From an uncultured Duncaniella sp. (GTDB taxonomy: Bacteria; Bacteroidota; Bacteroidia; Bacteroidales; Muribaculaceae): a stretch of DNA of 64,000 bases. Numbering within the stretch: position 1 is the stretch's first letter; the number at the start of each line of letters is the position of its first letter. Location of the stretch: contig CATWQI010000002.1 of NCBI GenBank assembly GCA_958352885.1, forward strand, positions 248,001 to 312,000. The letters run 5' to 3'. A program made the translations under genes and the position numbers. Positions 43,219 through 52,262 of the stretch are shown one piece after another. The notes under the pieces are model-generated. The model was given only the letters and a program-made list of their open reading frames with translations, searched no databases and was not told the origin of the DNA.

Positions 43219-44421
43219 CTATTCGATATGCAGGGTTTCAAGAAACCGTCTTACCGTGGCAGGGTCGCCTGTATATTTGCCCTTGTCCTCGCTGAGTTTG
43301 CAGGTGGAGGAATAGAACGGCCATGATTCTGTGATTTTGACAGCGATGAGCTTGATTACTATGTTCATCGGTTTTACATCCGGGAAATCATTGGTGAAAT
43401 GAGTCCCTATGCCGAATGACGGCTGGCACTTGTCCTTGGCGTATTTCTGTATCTCGATAGCCCTGTCGACATCCAGAGCGTTGCTGAACACCACCTGCTT
43501 GCTGCGCGGGTCAATGTTGAGCGAACGGTACTTCTCGACTATCATGTCAAGCTCCCGGCGATTGTCTCCGCTGTCTATGCGCAGCCCTTTGAACATATTG
43601 GCATAATCTTCCGAAAAGTTGAGGCTGAATATCCTCCATCCGTAGGTGTCATAGAGATATGTCCCGAGCGCTCCACGGTATGTCCTGCTCCATGTCATCA
43701 TGGCAAGGTTGTTTGCCATCAGCGGTCCGTACATTCCGGCTATGGCGCAGATTAGTTCGTGAGCCATGGTGCCGATAGGCGTGAGGTCATATTTCATAGC
43801 GAAGTACACATTGCTTGTCCCGCTCAGCCGACCTTCTCCCTGCCTGGCATCGCTGCACTCTTTCATCGCCCGGATTGCTGTGTCCTGTGCCTCGAACGAG
43901 GCGCGGCGCCGTGTGCCGAAATCGCTGAACAGACAGCCGGCATCAATCAGCCTCTCCGCTTTGCGCCATGACTTTCCGTAGTACTCCGCATAGTCCAGTT
44001 TCTTGTCCTCGCCTGTCATCATGTAGTACAGCTCTGAAATTATGGCGAGCACTTTGACCTCAAGCATTATTGTGTCGCTCCAGCTCCCTTCAAACTCCAC
44101 GCTCAGATGTCCTTCCGCATCCTGCGCCACGTTGACCCATCGGCGATCATAGCGGAATCCTTTGAGGAAACTGTAAAACCATGTGGGTATGTACGTACAC
44201 CTGCGGCGCATGAAAGCGATTTCATCATCGGTGATAACCACGTTTTCCAACAGTTCTATCTGATGTCTCAGTTCATCTGCGAATCCCTTGGGGTAAATGG
44301 TATTGTCCCTGTCATTGAATCTGTATTTGACTCGGGTACGGGGATAATTCTCTATCACTGCGCAGCACATAGTGAACTTATAGAGGTCATCGTCGGTAAA
44401 GTGAGTGATTATCTGTCGCAT
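43219..44421 (-). CDS. pncB: Nicotinate phosphoribosyltransferase
   Basis: The 400-residue enzyme joins nicotinate and PRPP in NAD salvage. Family segments are visible: TDDDLYKFTMCCAVIENYP at the N-terminus, GTRRRASFEAQD, FGTRR with the loop at ARQGEGRLSGTSNVYFAM, and DSGDN near the phosphate site. The frame is open to 44517, but ATG 44421 (MRQIITHFTDDDLYKF) gives the normal start. The related cinA product at the left of the window acts on the same NAD cycle, though the genes are far apart. Confidence 0.95.
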   Translation of the reverse strand: MRQIITHFTDDDLYKFTMCCAVIENYPRTRVKYRFNDRDNTIYPKGFADELRHQIELLENVVITDDEIAFMRRRCTYIPTWFYSFLKGFRYDRRWVNVAQDAEGHLSVEFEGSWSDTIMLEVKVLAIISELYYMMTGEDKKLDYAEYYGKSWRKAERLIDAGCLFSDFGTRRRASFEAQDTAIRAMKECSDARQGEGRLSGTSNVYFAMKYDLTPIGTMAHELICAIAGMYGPLMANNLAMMTWSRTYRGALGTYLYDTYGWRIFSLNFSEDYANMFKGLRIDSGDNRRELDMIVEKYRSLNIDPRSKQVVFSNALDVDRAIEIQKYAKDKCQPSFGIGTHFTNDFPDVKPMNIVIKLIAVKITESWPFYSSTCKLSEDKGKYTGDPATVRRFLETLHIE

Positions 44422-44548
44422 TATGGGGCTCTGTTTGCTTGTTTTTACAATCCATTTCGGTGCATACACCTCAGGTCCGGCTCTATTTTCTGCCAGCCGT
44501 GTATGCTTCACACGCATATACGTATGCTAAGGTTTGTCGGGAAGACGG

Positions 44549-45175
44549 CTATTCGCTCATGAAGCTTGTGAATACGTCGCGTTCCTGCTCTGGTATGCCT
44601 GACTTGGCTTTGGCAAGGGTGATTCCTTCTATCAGGAAAGCCATGTTACGTGCGAGGTTGCGCATGGTCTGAAGACCCTCTTTGTCACGCTCCACGTCAG
44701 CGGCGGTATAGCCGTGCACTTCGTTCCAATAGGTACTCGAGACCACCGGCATAGAGCTGATGGTAAAATATTTGTTAATCTCGTCAAATGCGCCGGTTGA
44801 GCCTGCGCGCCTGGAAGAGACTACGGCTGCGCCGACTTTCATAGTCTTGTTGACACTTGCTGACGAACTGTAAAACAAACGGTCGAGAAATGCCAGCAAT
44901 TGTCCGTTTGCGCCGGCATAGTATGTCGGGGTACCGATTACTATGCCGTCTGCACTGGAGAATTTTACCGCACACTCGTTTACAATGTCATCAAATACGC
45001 ATTTCTGATGCTCCCGGCAGTAATGGCAGGATATGCAACCTCTCACATCCTTATTTCCCACATTGATGCGCTCGGTTTCAATGCCGTTGTCATGAAGGGT
45101 CTGTTCTACCTCTCTCAGCGCTCTGTCTGTGCATCCGTTGAGGTGCGGGCTGCCATTGATTACCAGTACTTTCAT
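44549..45175 (-). CDS. Flavodoxin-fold NAD(P)H-dependent reductase
   Basis: The 208-residue protein starts MKVLVINGSPHLNGCTDRAL, the FMN phosphate-binding loop of the NADPH-dependent FMN reductase family, and later has VIGTPTYYAGANGQLLAFLDR. A CISCHYCREHQKCVFDD segment near residue 50 is typical of the iron-sulfur flavoprotein-like branch. It probably reduces quinones or other small acceptors using FMN. It precedes pncB on the same strand after a 127-base gap, and no substrate can be assigned. Confidence 0.85.
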   Translation of the reverse strand: MKVLVINGSPHLNGCTDRALREVEQTLHDNGIETERINVGNKDVRGCISCHYCREHQKCVFDDIVNECAVKFSSADGIVIGTPTYYAGANGQLLAFLDRLFYSSSASVNKTMKVGAAVVSSRRAGSTGAFDEINKYFTISSMPVVSSTYWNEVHGYTAADVERDKEGLQTMRNLARNMAFLIEGITLAKAKSGIPEQERDVFTSFMSE

Positions 45176-45368
45176 ATTTCCGATTATAGAATTTGATGTT
45201 GTTTGTTATCGAAGGGACATAGATGTTTAGGTGTGCTTGTCCGATACAAATATAATGATTTATTGCGTGATAAGTTTGATGTCGGGAAAAAATGGCGACT
45301 AAAAGAAAATATTCCCCCTTCGGCTTAACATTTGTTACGAAACTTCGCTGAATTCCGTTCTAATTGCT

Positions 45369-45376
45369 TATCTTTG
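45369..45376 (+). promoter_or_regulatory. -7 box upstream of the AAA ATPase gene
   Basis: TATCTTTG fits TAnnTTTG and lies 53 bases before ATG 45430. A clear -33 element is lacking at 19-20 bases. Confidence 0.4.
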
Positions 45377-45429
45377 CAGGATAAACCTTATCAAAAACCT
45401 TTAAACACCCATTGGAGAGTCTCTTGGTT

Positions 45430-46947
45430 ATGGAACGTATACGCTATTTACTCGATTCGGATTCTGATATTGCTGTTGACCTTCGGCTTCGGACTTTTTT
45501 TCTTGACAATGCATCATGTTATAAAGTTGATCTTGTGGACGATGACGCACATAGCCGCACATATTCGGTGGAGAGTACCTCAAGCTCGGTTCAAAATATT
45601 TGCCTGATTAAAATGGATGCCCATACCGAAACGGAGCTTGCTGACGAGGAGGAATTTATGGGTGAAGATCCGATGTGGTTTTCTGAAACCGGTCACAGGG
45701 TCAGTCCGCTGTCCCTGATGCGTGAGGCTGGTGAGAGGATGGGTGTTGCAGCCTGTCCTTGCATATACATTACCCGTGCCACGATATGCAACTATGAGGA
45801 TATCGTATACGAATGGGACAAGAGAGGATATTCCGTATGGTCCGGCATGCGTCTTGATTCGCTTGAGATAATGCCCGATGCCGAGCCTGAACCGCTCGAG
45901 CCTTACACTCCGTTCCGTCAGCTACGCCGTAGCAATGCCACCGGGAGCTGTAATGAGGAGAATCCGCGGCTCAATCAGGCAGTAGAGAAGGATGTGATAA
46001 CCATTTATCTTGATGAGGAGACCGGCGAGTACGCTATCTCTTCACGGGATTCCTATGCGATGGATGCGAAATCCTTTTCAGACTGGCTGGTGGAGGATTT
46101 GGACAAAATGCCCGGTCTTTCATCCATCAAGACTGCCATGAGGGAATTTGCGGATTTCGTTATCTACGATGAGTTGGCAAAGTATGCCAACGGTGGCGTT
46201 TCGCCTCATCCCGACCGAATCACCAAATCCGCCGTATTCCTCGGCAATCCCGGCACTGGGAAGACTTCGGTCGCAAAGCTTTACGGCACGATGCTCTACA
46301 ATCTTGGACTTCTCAAGTCGGATGAAGTCCGGATTGTATCACGCGGGGATATAATAAACAAACCTTATTACGGTGCCGAGGAACAGAATCTCGCCCGGAT
46401 AGTGGAGGAAATGGAGGAGGATGGAGGAGGTGTGCTGTTCATTGACGAGGCATACACTCTTTGTCCGGAGCATGACAGCAAGGACCCGGGGCATCTTGTT
46501 GTCACCGGGCTGATGCGCATAATGGATACACATCCCGACATCGCACTCGTCATGGCAGGCTACACCGAGGAGATGGAACGTTTTCTGGACGATAACGTGG
46601 GTTTGCGCTCGCGTGTCGCAGGCAGGATATTCTATTTTGAGGACTATGATGTGGACACATTGATGCAGATTGCGTTGTCCGGGCTGTCTGCGCGCAACTA
46701 TACATTGACGCCGGCAGCCGTTTCATGGCTGGAGCAGCATATAGAGGATGCGTACGCTGACCGTGACAAGCATTTCGGCAATGGCAGATTTGTGGAGAAA
46801 CTTGTGGAGCGGATATTTACCATGCATGCCGCACGTATAGTGAGGATGGGACGATTTATCCCCTCGGAAATAATGGTGATAAAGGCTGAGGACATACCTG
46901 TGTACAGACCGGTGCGTGAGAATCCGTCTCAACACATGCGGTTGTAA
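45430..46947 (+). CDS. CbbX/SpoVK-like AAA ATPase with a distinct N-terminal domain
   Basis: The 505-residue protein has a C-terminal AAA module (about 215-490) with Walker A FLGNPGTGKTSVAKLYG, Walker B GGVLFIDEAYTLCPE, sensor-1 region ALVMAGYTEEMERFL and the arginine-finger segment GLRSRVAGRIFYFEDY. This is the CbbX/SpoVK class that remodels protein complexes. The first 210 residues are acidic (VDLVDDDAHSR, AHTETELADEEEF) and not recognised. ATG 45430 is preferred to TTG 45412. It stands alone on the plus strand, so its target cannot be inferred. Confidence 0.85.
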   Translation: MERIRYLLDSDSDIAVDLRLRTFFLDNASCYKVDLVDDDAHSRTYSVESTSSSVQNICLIKMDAHTETELADEEEFMGEDPMWFSETGHRVSPLSLMREAGERMGVAACPCIYITRATICNYEDIVYEWDKRGYSVWSGMRLDSLEIMPDAEPEPLEPYTPFRQLRRSNATGSCNEENPRLNQAVEKDVITIYLDEETGEYAISSRDSYAMDAKSFSDWLVEDLDKMPGLSSIKTAMREFADFVIYDELAKYANGGVSPHPDRITKSAVFLGNPGTGKTSVAKLYGTMLYNLGLLKSDEVRIVSRGDIINKPYYGAEEQNLARIVEEMEEDGGGVLFIDEAYTLCPEHDSKDPGHLVVTGLMRIMDTHPDIALVMAGYTEEMERFLDDNVGLRSRVAGRIFYFEDYDVDTLMQIALSGLSARNYTLTPAAVSWLEQHIEDAYADRDKHFGNGRFVEKLVERIFTMHAARIVRMGRFIPSEIMVIKAEDIPVYRPVRENPSQHMRL

Positions 46948-47006
46948 CCAACACATGTGGATTGAAGGATTCTCCCGGAATCTCATCAATATTCCATATG
47001 CTTTTT

Positions 47007-47032
47007 AATTGTTGTATAATTTCATATCTTTG
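47007..47032 (+). promoter_or_regulatory. Promoter of the lipoprotein gene at 47084
   Basis: TATCTTTG (47025-47032) is preceded by TTG-containing T-rich sequence near the -33 position. The leader would be about 50 bases. Confidence 0.5.
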
Positions 47033-47083
47033 CGGAAATGCCAACGTCCATGGATTGGCTGTGTCTGACAAAATCGTTCCAAA

Positions 47084-47950
47084 ATGAATAAATTATTGAT
47101 TGTTATTGTTGCCTCTATTCTCGGTTCTGTTGCCGTAGCTTGCGGAACTCGAGGTGGCTCTTCGTCAGCTGTAGGTGCTGTCGGTGATTATGGTAGTGAA
47201 GCTATTCCGGCTGTAATCCGTGCCCTTGCCAATAATGACGCATCGGAATTTGCGATGATGTGTACTTATCCCGTCACCAGAAAATATCCGCTGCACGATA
47301 TAATGGATTCCGCACAGATGGTGGCTTACTACCATCTGCTCGTGGATGATTCTCTCCGCACGGTCATCTCTTCAAGCTCGCCGGATGACTGGTGGCAGGC
47401 TGGATGGCGCGGGTATACTTATGGCGATGGGGAGTATCTGTGGATTGACATGGGCGTTTATGCTGTCAATTATGAGTCGCAGCTGGAGAAAGCCATGCGT
47501 GACAGCCTGCTCGCCGCCGATGCCGCAGCCGTTCATATTTCTCTACGTGGCGATTGGCTCCCGGAGACCTGTCTGCTCGACTCTGTGTCCGGACAAGTTC
47601 TGCGTATTGACATAGCCTCCGCTGATGAACCGGATGATTCATACGGGCTCCCTGAGGTTCGGTTGGCTATATATGACAAAGGTGCCGACCTGAGGTCCGC
47701 ACCCGATAAAATACTTTTTGGCAGGCTGAATATAGAAGGGTCAGCGGCAACTCATGTCTATGAGTTTAATGACGGAGATTCATCCCCTTTGACCATCATC
47801 TATTATCCTTATGAGGAGATTTACACTCTTGCGTCAGATGACGGGGAGGACTCACGCACGCTCGCCAAGACCTATTTTCTGGACTTGATTGACAGTCTGG
47901 CATTGACAAATTCCACCGTCTCGGCATCGCCGGCGTTGAACCGGTCATAG
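47084..47950 (+). CDS. Lipoprotein of unknown function
   Basis: The 288-residue protein has a signal peptide with lipobox VAVAC (Cys20) followed by a Gly/Ser-rich linker. The mature part has helix-rich (VIRALANNDASEFAMM) and strand-rich segments with two Trp-rich stretches (DDWWQAGWRGYTYGDGEYLW). I do not recognise a family. Its last 79 bases overlap the 3' end of the convergent gene 47872-48558. Confidence 0.65.
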   Translation: MNKLLIVIVASILGSVAVACGTRGGSSSAVGAVGDYGSEAIPAVIRALANNDASEFAMMCTYPVTRKYPLHDIMDSAQMVAYYHLLVDDSLRTVISSSSPDDWWQAGWRGYTYGDGEYLWIDMGVYAVNYESQLEKAMRDSLLAADAAAVHISLRGDWLPETCLLDSVSGQVLRIDIASADEPDDSYGLPEVRLAIYDKGADLRSAPDKILFGRLNIEGSAATHVYEFNDGDSSPLTIIYYPYEEIYTLASDDGEDSRTLAKTYFLDLIDSLALTNSTVSASPALNRS

Positions 47951-48558
47951 ATTTCATTCCTGTCAGTCGATTGCTTATACCCGAATTTTTTTGCCTGCTT
48001 GTCAATGTAGCGTTGGATTGCTGCCTCGGTCTGGTACTCAAACGGTTCGAAAGACCCCGACTGTTTGAACTCTCCATAGCGGCTTTTGAGATTGTATTTT
48101 ATGCATTCCACAACCGGCAGAGAGTTCTGTAGTTTCTTTTTCGATGCTTTTGCCGCAAGTGAAAGCACTTCAGCGGCATTTCTATCCCCTGATTCCGCAG
48201 CCCGGATTATGTCGGCATTTGTTTTCCCGTCAAAATCTGTTCCGGCTACATATTTTGCAATGAATTTATCAACAGCGGCATTTACCGCATTCTCGGTTAT
48301 ATTGGACGTGATGGGAGCTTTCAGGACAAAAGCCTTGCCGGCGGCATCATACCCGATACATTCCATCTCAGTGCCCTTTTTGGTATAGTACAGATAATAG
48401 TCAGCCCATGGAGTCCGGTCGGATGAATTGTAAAGCTCCATATAAGGGTCAGATGGATTTTTGCTCCCGGTCACGGATAGTTCACCTGTGGGAGCTTGCG
48501 GGAATGATGCCATTGCTGATGTTCCCAGAATAGCGATGGATAAGAGTATGCGTTTCAT
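47872..48558 (-). CDS. Secreted protein of unknown function
   Basis: The 228-residue protein has a signal peptide (MKRILLSIAILGTSAMASFPQA) and a mixed domain with DYYLYYTKKGTEMECIGYD, then a helical half rich in Ala and Lys (AAESGDRNAAEVLSLAAKA) that recalls Sel1/TPR-like helices but without clear repeats. The family is not recognised. It converges on and overlaps the lipoprotein gene by 79 bases, and it follows the BNR protein gene by 24 bases, so those two may share a transcript. Confidence 0.6.
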   Translation of the reverse strand: MKRILLSIAILGTSAMASFPQAPTGELSVTGSKNPSDPYMELYNSSDRTPWADYYLYYTKKGTEMECIGYDAAGKAFVLKAPITSNITENAVNAAVDKFIAKYVAGTDFDGKTNADIIRAAESGDRNAAEVLSLAAKASKKKLQNSLPVVECIKYNLKSRYGEFKQSGSFEPFEYQTEAAIQRYIDKQAKKFGYKQSTDRNEIYDRFNAGDAETVEFVNARLSIKSRK

Positions 48559-48582
48559 ATTTATATATTAAAAGCAATGTAT

Positions 48583-49866
48583 TCAAGGTTGAAGCACGTA
48601 GACCGGTGTGGACTCCTGCGATGTCTGAGCCTGCTTCTCACCGTCGCCTTGATGAGTTGTCTGGACAAATATGTTTAGGATGCGTCTTTCGTTCCATAGA
48701 TTGATGTCAAGCGTCGGTTCCCATGCGTCTACCTGGAAGTCTGTCATATCCTCAATGTTCCAGGGGGCGTTTCCGAGGTCAGAAGTCCGGGCTATTGTCA
48801 CCTTCCCGTCACGTTCCAGGTCGCGGAATATGTAGTACGCGGCATTGCCGTCGCTCACTATCCGCGGGCGTGATATGGGAATCATCTTTGTGCCGCCACC
48901 GGCAAGTGTGAACGGAGTGGTACGTGTGCCAACTTGCTCCATCCGCCACTTCTTCCCGTCGTGCCACACCAGTCTGTACTGAGGCACAGAGCTGTCTGCG
49001 TCCCTCCAGTATGTGGCTATGTATGGATGCCCGTCTCTGTCAGCGGTCATGCTGGTCTGGTTGATGAGTTCTGATTTCTGGGGGATGCTCCATGCGGTCT
49101 CTGCGGTGGCAAGGGTGATAGGGAGGGTATAAGGCGTACCATCGGAGCGTTCCCAGCTCACTCCGTTGTCGAATGAGCGTGCGTAGCACAGGTCATGGTT
49201 TGTTTCCACAAGCCATGTCTCACGCCATACCCATGACAGGTGTATTGTCCCCTTTGGGTCGACGAATAGTTGCCAGTATGCGTTGCGTAGGTTCTCGCCG
49301 TCAACAAGTATATCCTGTACACGGCTCCATTTCTTATCGTTGACCGAGTAACGGTTTAACACCAGGTTACCTCTGCCTGAAGCTCCTGAACGGTAGGCGA
49401 ACAGAAGGTCGCCACCTGCGAGGTTATAGAATTCCGGATAAGTTACATCCTGCTCGTCCGCTCCGGTCATCGGCTTCAGTTCCCCGAGGACAAGCGAGCC
49501 CGGAGAGTCCGACACGCAATATTTCAGCGGATGTCCGTGGTGGTCAAATGAGGCGTGTACATATCCGTCGCCGTCCACACCGATGCTTATCACATTGTGG
49601 GCGTCTGCCACATTCCCTTTGTATTGTGTGCGCCTGACTGTCCACTCGTCTGTCCCGATGGTGCGTTTGCCGAGTGTGACATATCCCTCAGGGTCGTAAT
49701 ATGCCACATACTGGGTATCGCCATGGGTTACCAGCGAGCTTCCGCGGAACACGGCGGTGTTTACTGATGTCCGGCAATATCCGTCGCCGACTTTACTCAG
49801 AGTCTGTCCATGGCATAACGATGATAATGCCAATAGAAATGCAAGTGTGATGAATGGTCGTAACAT
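48583..49866 (-). CDS. Secreted BNR-repeat (BNR_4-like) protein
   Basis: The 427-residue protein has a signal peptide (MLRPFITLAFLLALSSLCHG) and a beta-propeller-like series of strands with Asp/Gly turns: TQYVAYYDPEGYVTLGKR, HNVISIGVDGDGYVHASFDHHGHPL and DRDGHPYIATYW. The HNVIS...DGDGYVHxSFDHH block is the mark of the BNR_4 family, found among polysaccharide lyases and related glycan-active propellers. A role in glycan breakdown is likely, but catalytic residues cannot be assigned by eye. Confidence 0.75.
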   Translation of the reverse strand: MLRPFITLAFLLALSSLCHGQTLSKVGDGYCRTSVNTAVFRGSSLVTHGDTQYVAYYDPEGYVTLGKRTIGTDEWTVRRTQYKGNVADAHNVISIGVDGDGYVHASFDHHGHPLKYCVSDSPGSLVLGELKPMTGADEQDVTYPEFYNLAGGDLLFAYRSGASGRGNLVLNRYSVNDKKWSRVQDILVDGENLRNAYWQLFVDPKGTIHLSWVWRETWLVETNHDLCYARSFDNGVSWERSDGTPYTLPITLATAETAWSIPQKSELINQTSMTADRDGHPYIATYWRDADSSVPQYRLVWHDGKKWRMEQVGTRTTPFTLAGGGTKMIPISRPRIVSDGNAAYYIFRDLERDGKVTIARTSDLGNAPWNIEDMTDFQVDAWEPTLDINLWNERRILNIFVQTTHQGDGEKQAQTSQESTPVYVLQP

Positions 49867-50005
49867 ATTCGCAAAAATACGATAAAATTCTGAGGAATAC
49901 CAATTTTACTCCTCTATTATCACATCTGGCATCTTTAAATAATACTCGACGTTTTTATATATTCGCACTGATTCCGGCTCGTGAGTATGTAATTTTGCAG
50001 AGTGG

Positions 50006-50923
50006 TTATGCCTTGTCATCAGCCATTGCGAGCACGGCGGAGGTAAATTGCTCGGATGGAAGGTCGTAAGGCAGCCATGTTATGGGGAAACCACGCTGTT
50101 CCATGCCTCTGAACCATGTCATCTGCCGTTTGGCGAACTGGTGGATGGCTATTTCGAGGCGGTTGACCATTTCATCGTAAGATAACTGTCCGGTTATGTA
50201 CATGGTCAGGAATTTATATTCCAGACCGTAATATATCAGGTCGTCGGCGGGGATGCCCGAGTCAATGAGGCGGCGCACTTCATCCACCATGCCGTTGTCG
50301 AGTCGGTCATGTAGGCGCTGGGTGATGCGGCGGCGGCGTGATTCCCGGTCAATCTCCACGCCTATCACCAAAGTGTCGGTCAGTGGGTGTGGTTCAGCTT
50401 GTCGGGCAGCGTCGGGATGATCGTGGTAGTAGGTCTGGATTTCGATGGCGCGAATGGCACGTTTTGCTGTGTCGACATCGGTCACATTGTGCAGCGATTT
50501 CATGGAAGAGAGGATGGCGGTCAGTTCTTCCAGCGATTTCCCTTCCAATGATGCCCTCAGTTCGGGGTTGGCGGGGACTTCAGGCAGTCGCAACCCTTTT
50601 AGCACGCTCTCCACATAGAGTCCGGTTCCACCGCATAGTATCGGGAATTTACCCCTTGATTCGATGTCGGCGCGTGCGGCGGCAAAATCCCGGAGGTACT
50701 CGAACAGATTGTATTTGTAGCCTGCCGGACAGATGTCTATGAGGTGAAACGGCACTTCGCCGTATTCCTCCAGGTCTTTCCCTGTTCCGAGATCCATCCC
50801 ACGGTATATCTGCCTGGAGTCGGCGCTGATTATTTCGCCCCCTATGGCACGTGCCAGCTCCACCGCATGCTTTGTTTTACCGGAAGCGGTAGGGCCTGTG
50901 ATGACAATGAGCGATGGTTTCAT
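50006..50923 (-). CDS. miaA: tRNA dimethylallyltransferase
   Basis: The 305-residue enzyme adds a dimethylallyl group to A37 of UNN-decoding tRNAs. It has the P-loop VITGPTASGKTKHAVEL, SADSRQIYRGMDLGTGK, HLIDI and the QFAKRQMTWFRG segment. ATG 50923 (MKPSLIVITGPTASGKT) is chosen over GTG/ATG further upstream at 50956. It begins 15 bases after the upstream membrane-protein gene and may be co-transcribed with it. Confidence 0.96.
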   Translation of the reverse strand: MKPSLIVITGPTASGKTKHAVELARAIGGEIISADSRQIYRGMDLGTGKDLEEYGEVPFHLIDICPAGYKYNLFEYLRDFAAARADIESRGKFPILCGGTGLYVESVLKGLRLPEVPANPELRASLEGKSLEELTAILSSMKSLHNVTDVDTAKRAIRAIEIQTYYHDHPDAARQAEPHPLTDTLVIGVEIDRESRRRRITQRLHDRLDNGMVDEVRRLIDSGIPADDLIYYGLEYKFLTMYITGQLSYDEMVNRLEIAIHQFAKRQMTWFRGMEQRGFPITWLPYDLPSEQFTSAVLAMADDKA

Positions 50924-50937
50924 TCGAGTCTCAGGGT

Positions 50938-52254
50938 TTAATCGTATTTGCGCCACAAGCGGCGTATTTTAAACAGCGGCTTGTCCTGGTTGAAAGAATA
51001 TACTTGCATCCAGCGGGGATTGTTGAAGTCAACATCCCAGTCGCATATTCCGCTCAGTCGGAATATCGGGCGGTAATTCTTCACCTTGTAGAGGCGGTGA
51101 CCGTCTATGTCGTATGTTTTCCACGCCATGGTCACCTTGTAGAGGCGGTGTATTTCGGAGGCGAGCAGTGGCGAGAGGTCATGGTTGTTCAGCAGACGCT
51201 GGAGCTGTGACAGGCTGTACCATTCGCCTTTGAATTGCGAGTTGAGCAGAGTCTCCTTATTATCTACGCAGCAGATGAAGTGGAAGAAATTACATGCCCC
51301 GCTGGCATCGTCGCCCGAGTACATGAAACGCAGGCTGAAATCCTCAGGGTTGATATTGCTGATATCCTTGAATATGCTTGTCGCCTTGTCGATTGATATG
51401 GAGTCATTGTGCCCGATGACAAGCATTCCCGGACTATCGTACTTATCCAGGTCGGGGATGTCATGGAACTCGTCGGCTTTCGACAGGAATATATATTCGT
51501 CGCAGAGTATGAGGTACCGGATGCATGTCGAGGCTCCGTACCTGTGGTTGCTCCCTTCTATGTCCTGGTAATAATATCCCCACAGCGAGAAATACCTGGC
51601 TCCGATGTAGATTATAGAGAGAATATAAAGTATTATCGGTATCCAGTTGAAGAAGAACATGTCCGGCGAGTTGATGTTCACATTCACATAGAATAATGCG
51701 TAGTAGGCCCACGAGAGCACCGACAAAACCGCAGCCAATATTATCAGGAATGACATCTGGTAATGGCTTTCCTGGCGGAATATCTTTCCTATGAATCCGC
51801 GTTCGGCGGGACCGCCATAGAGGATATGGCACTCCTGGCATACCGATGTGTGATTGCGGCGGAAAAATGTCCAGACGGACACTACAAGGGTAACAGGTGC
51901 TATTATGAGTACCGTGATGAACGGTATATGGTCGTTAAGCAGTTCAGGGTCATAGAAATGTTGTATGACACCGCGTGCGTACATGATGCAGATGACCATC
52001 ATGATAACGCCTGACAGCGCAAGTGACTTTATAGCTATGGTAGGGATAAGTGCGCAACTCGTGGCACGATACCTGCGACCGGAATTATGATACAGTATGA
52101 GCAGTCCCATTATGGCGAACGTAATCAGCGGCAACCATATTTTGGCGGTGAATAGACCGAATGCAATCGGAGCGGTAAGTGCCCCGAGCGACATTGCCCA
52201 GTTCAACCATAGGGAAAATATAGCGTTCTCGTTAGATATATGTCGGTCAGTCAT
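50938..52254 (-). CDS. Multipass membrane protein of unknown function
   Basis: The 438-residue protein has about six hydrophobic helices in its first 240 residues, starting with LNWAMSLGALTAPIAFGLFT. A CQECH motif sits in a loop near residue 137 (SVCQECHILYGG), possibly a metal site. The C-terminal 200 residues form a soluble domain with aromatic strands. I do not recognise the family. It lies directly upstream of miaA and 8 bases downstream of the DPP IV gene on the same strand, so the three may form one transcript. Confidence 0.65.
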   Translation of the reverse strand: MTDRHISNENAIFSLWLNWAMSLGALTAPIAFGLFTAKIWLPLITFAIMGLLILYHNSGRRYRATSCALIPTIAIKSLALSGVIMMVICIMYARGVIQHFYDPELLNDHIPFITVLIIAPVTLVVSVWTFFRRNHTSVCQECHILYGGPAERGFIGKIFRQESHYQMSFLIILAAVLSVLSWAYYALFYVNVNINSPDMFFFNWIPIILYILSIIYIGARYFSLWGYYYQDIEGSNHRYGASTCIRYLILCDEYIFLSKADEFHDIPDLDKYDSPGMLVIGHNDSISIDKATSIFKDISNINPEDFSLRFMYSGDDASGACNFFHFICCVDNKETLLNSQFKGEWYSLSQLQRLLNNHDLSPLLASEIHRLYKVTMAWKTYDIDGHRLYKVKNYRPIFRLSGICDWDVDFNNPRWMQVYSFNQDKPLFKIRRLWRKYD

Positions 52255-52262
52255 GGATGTTC

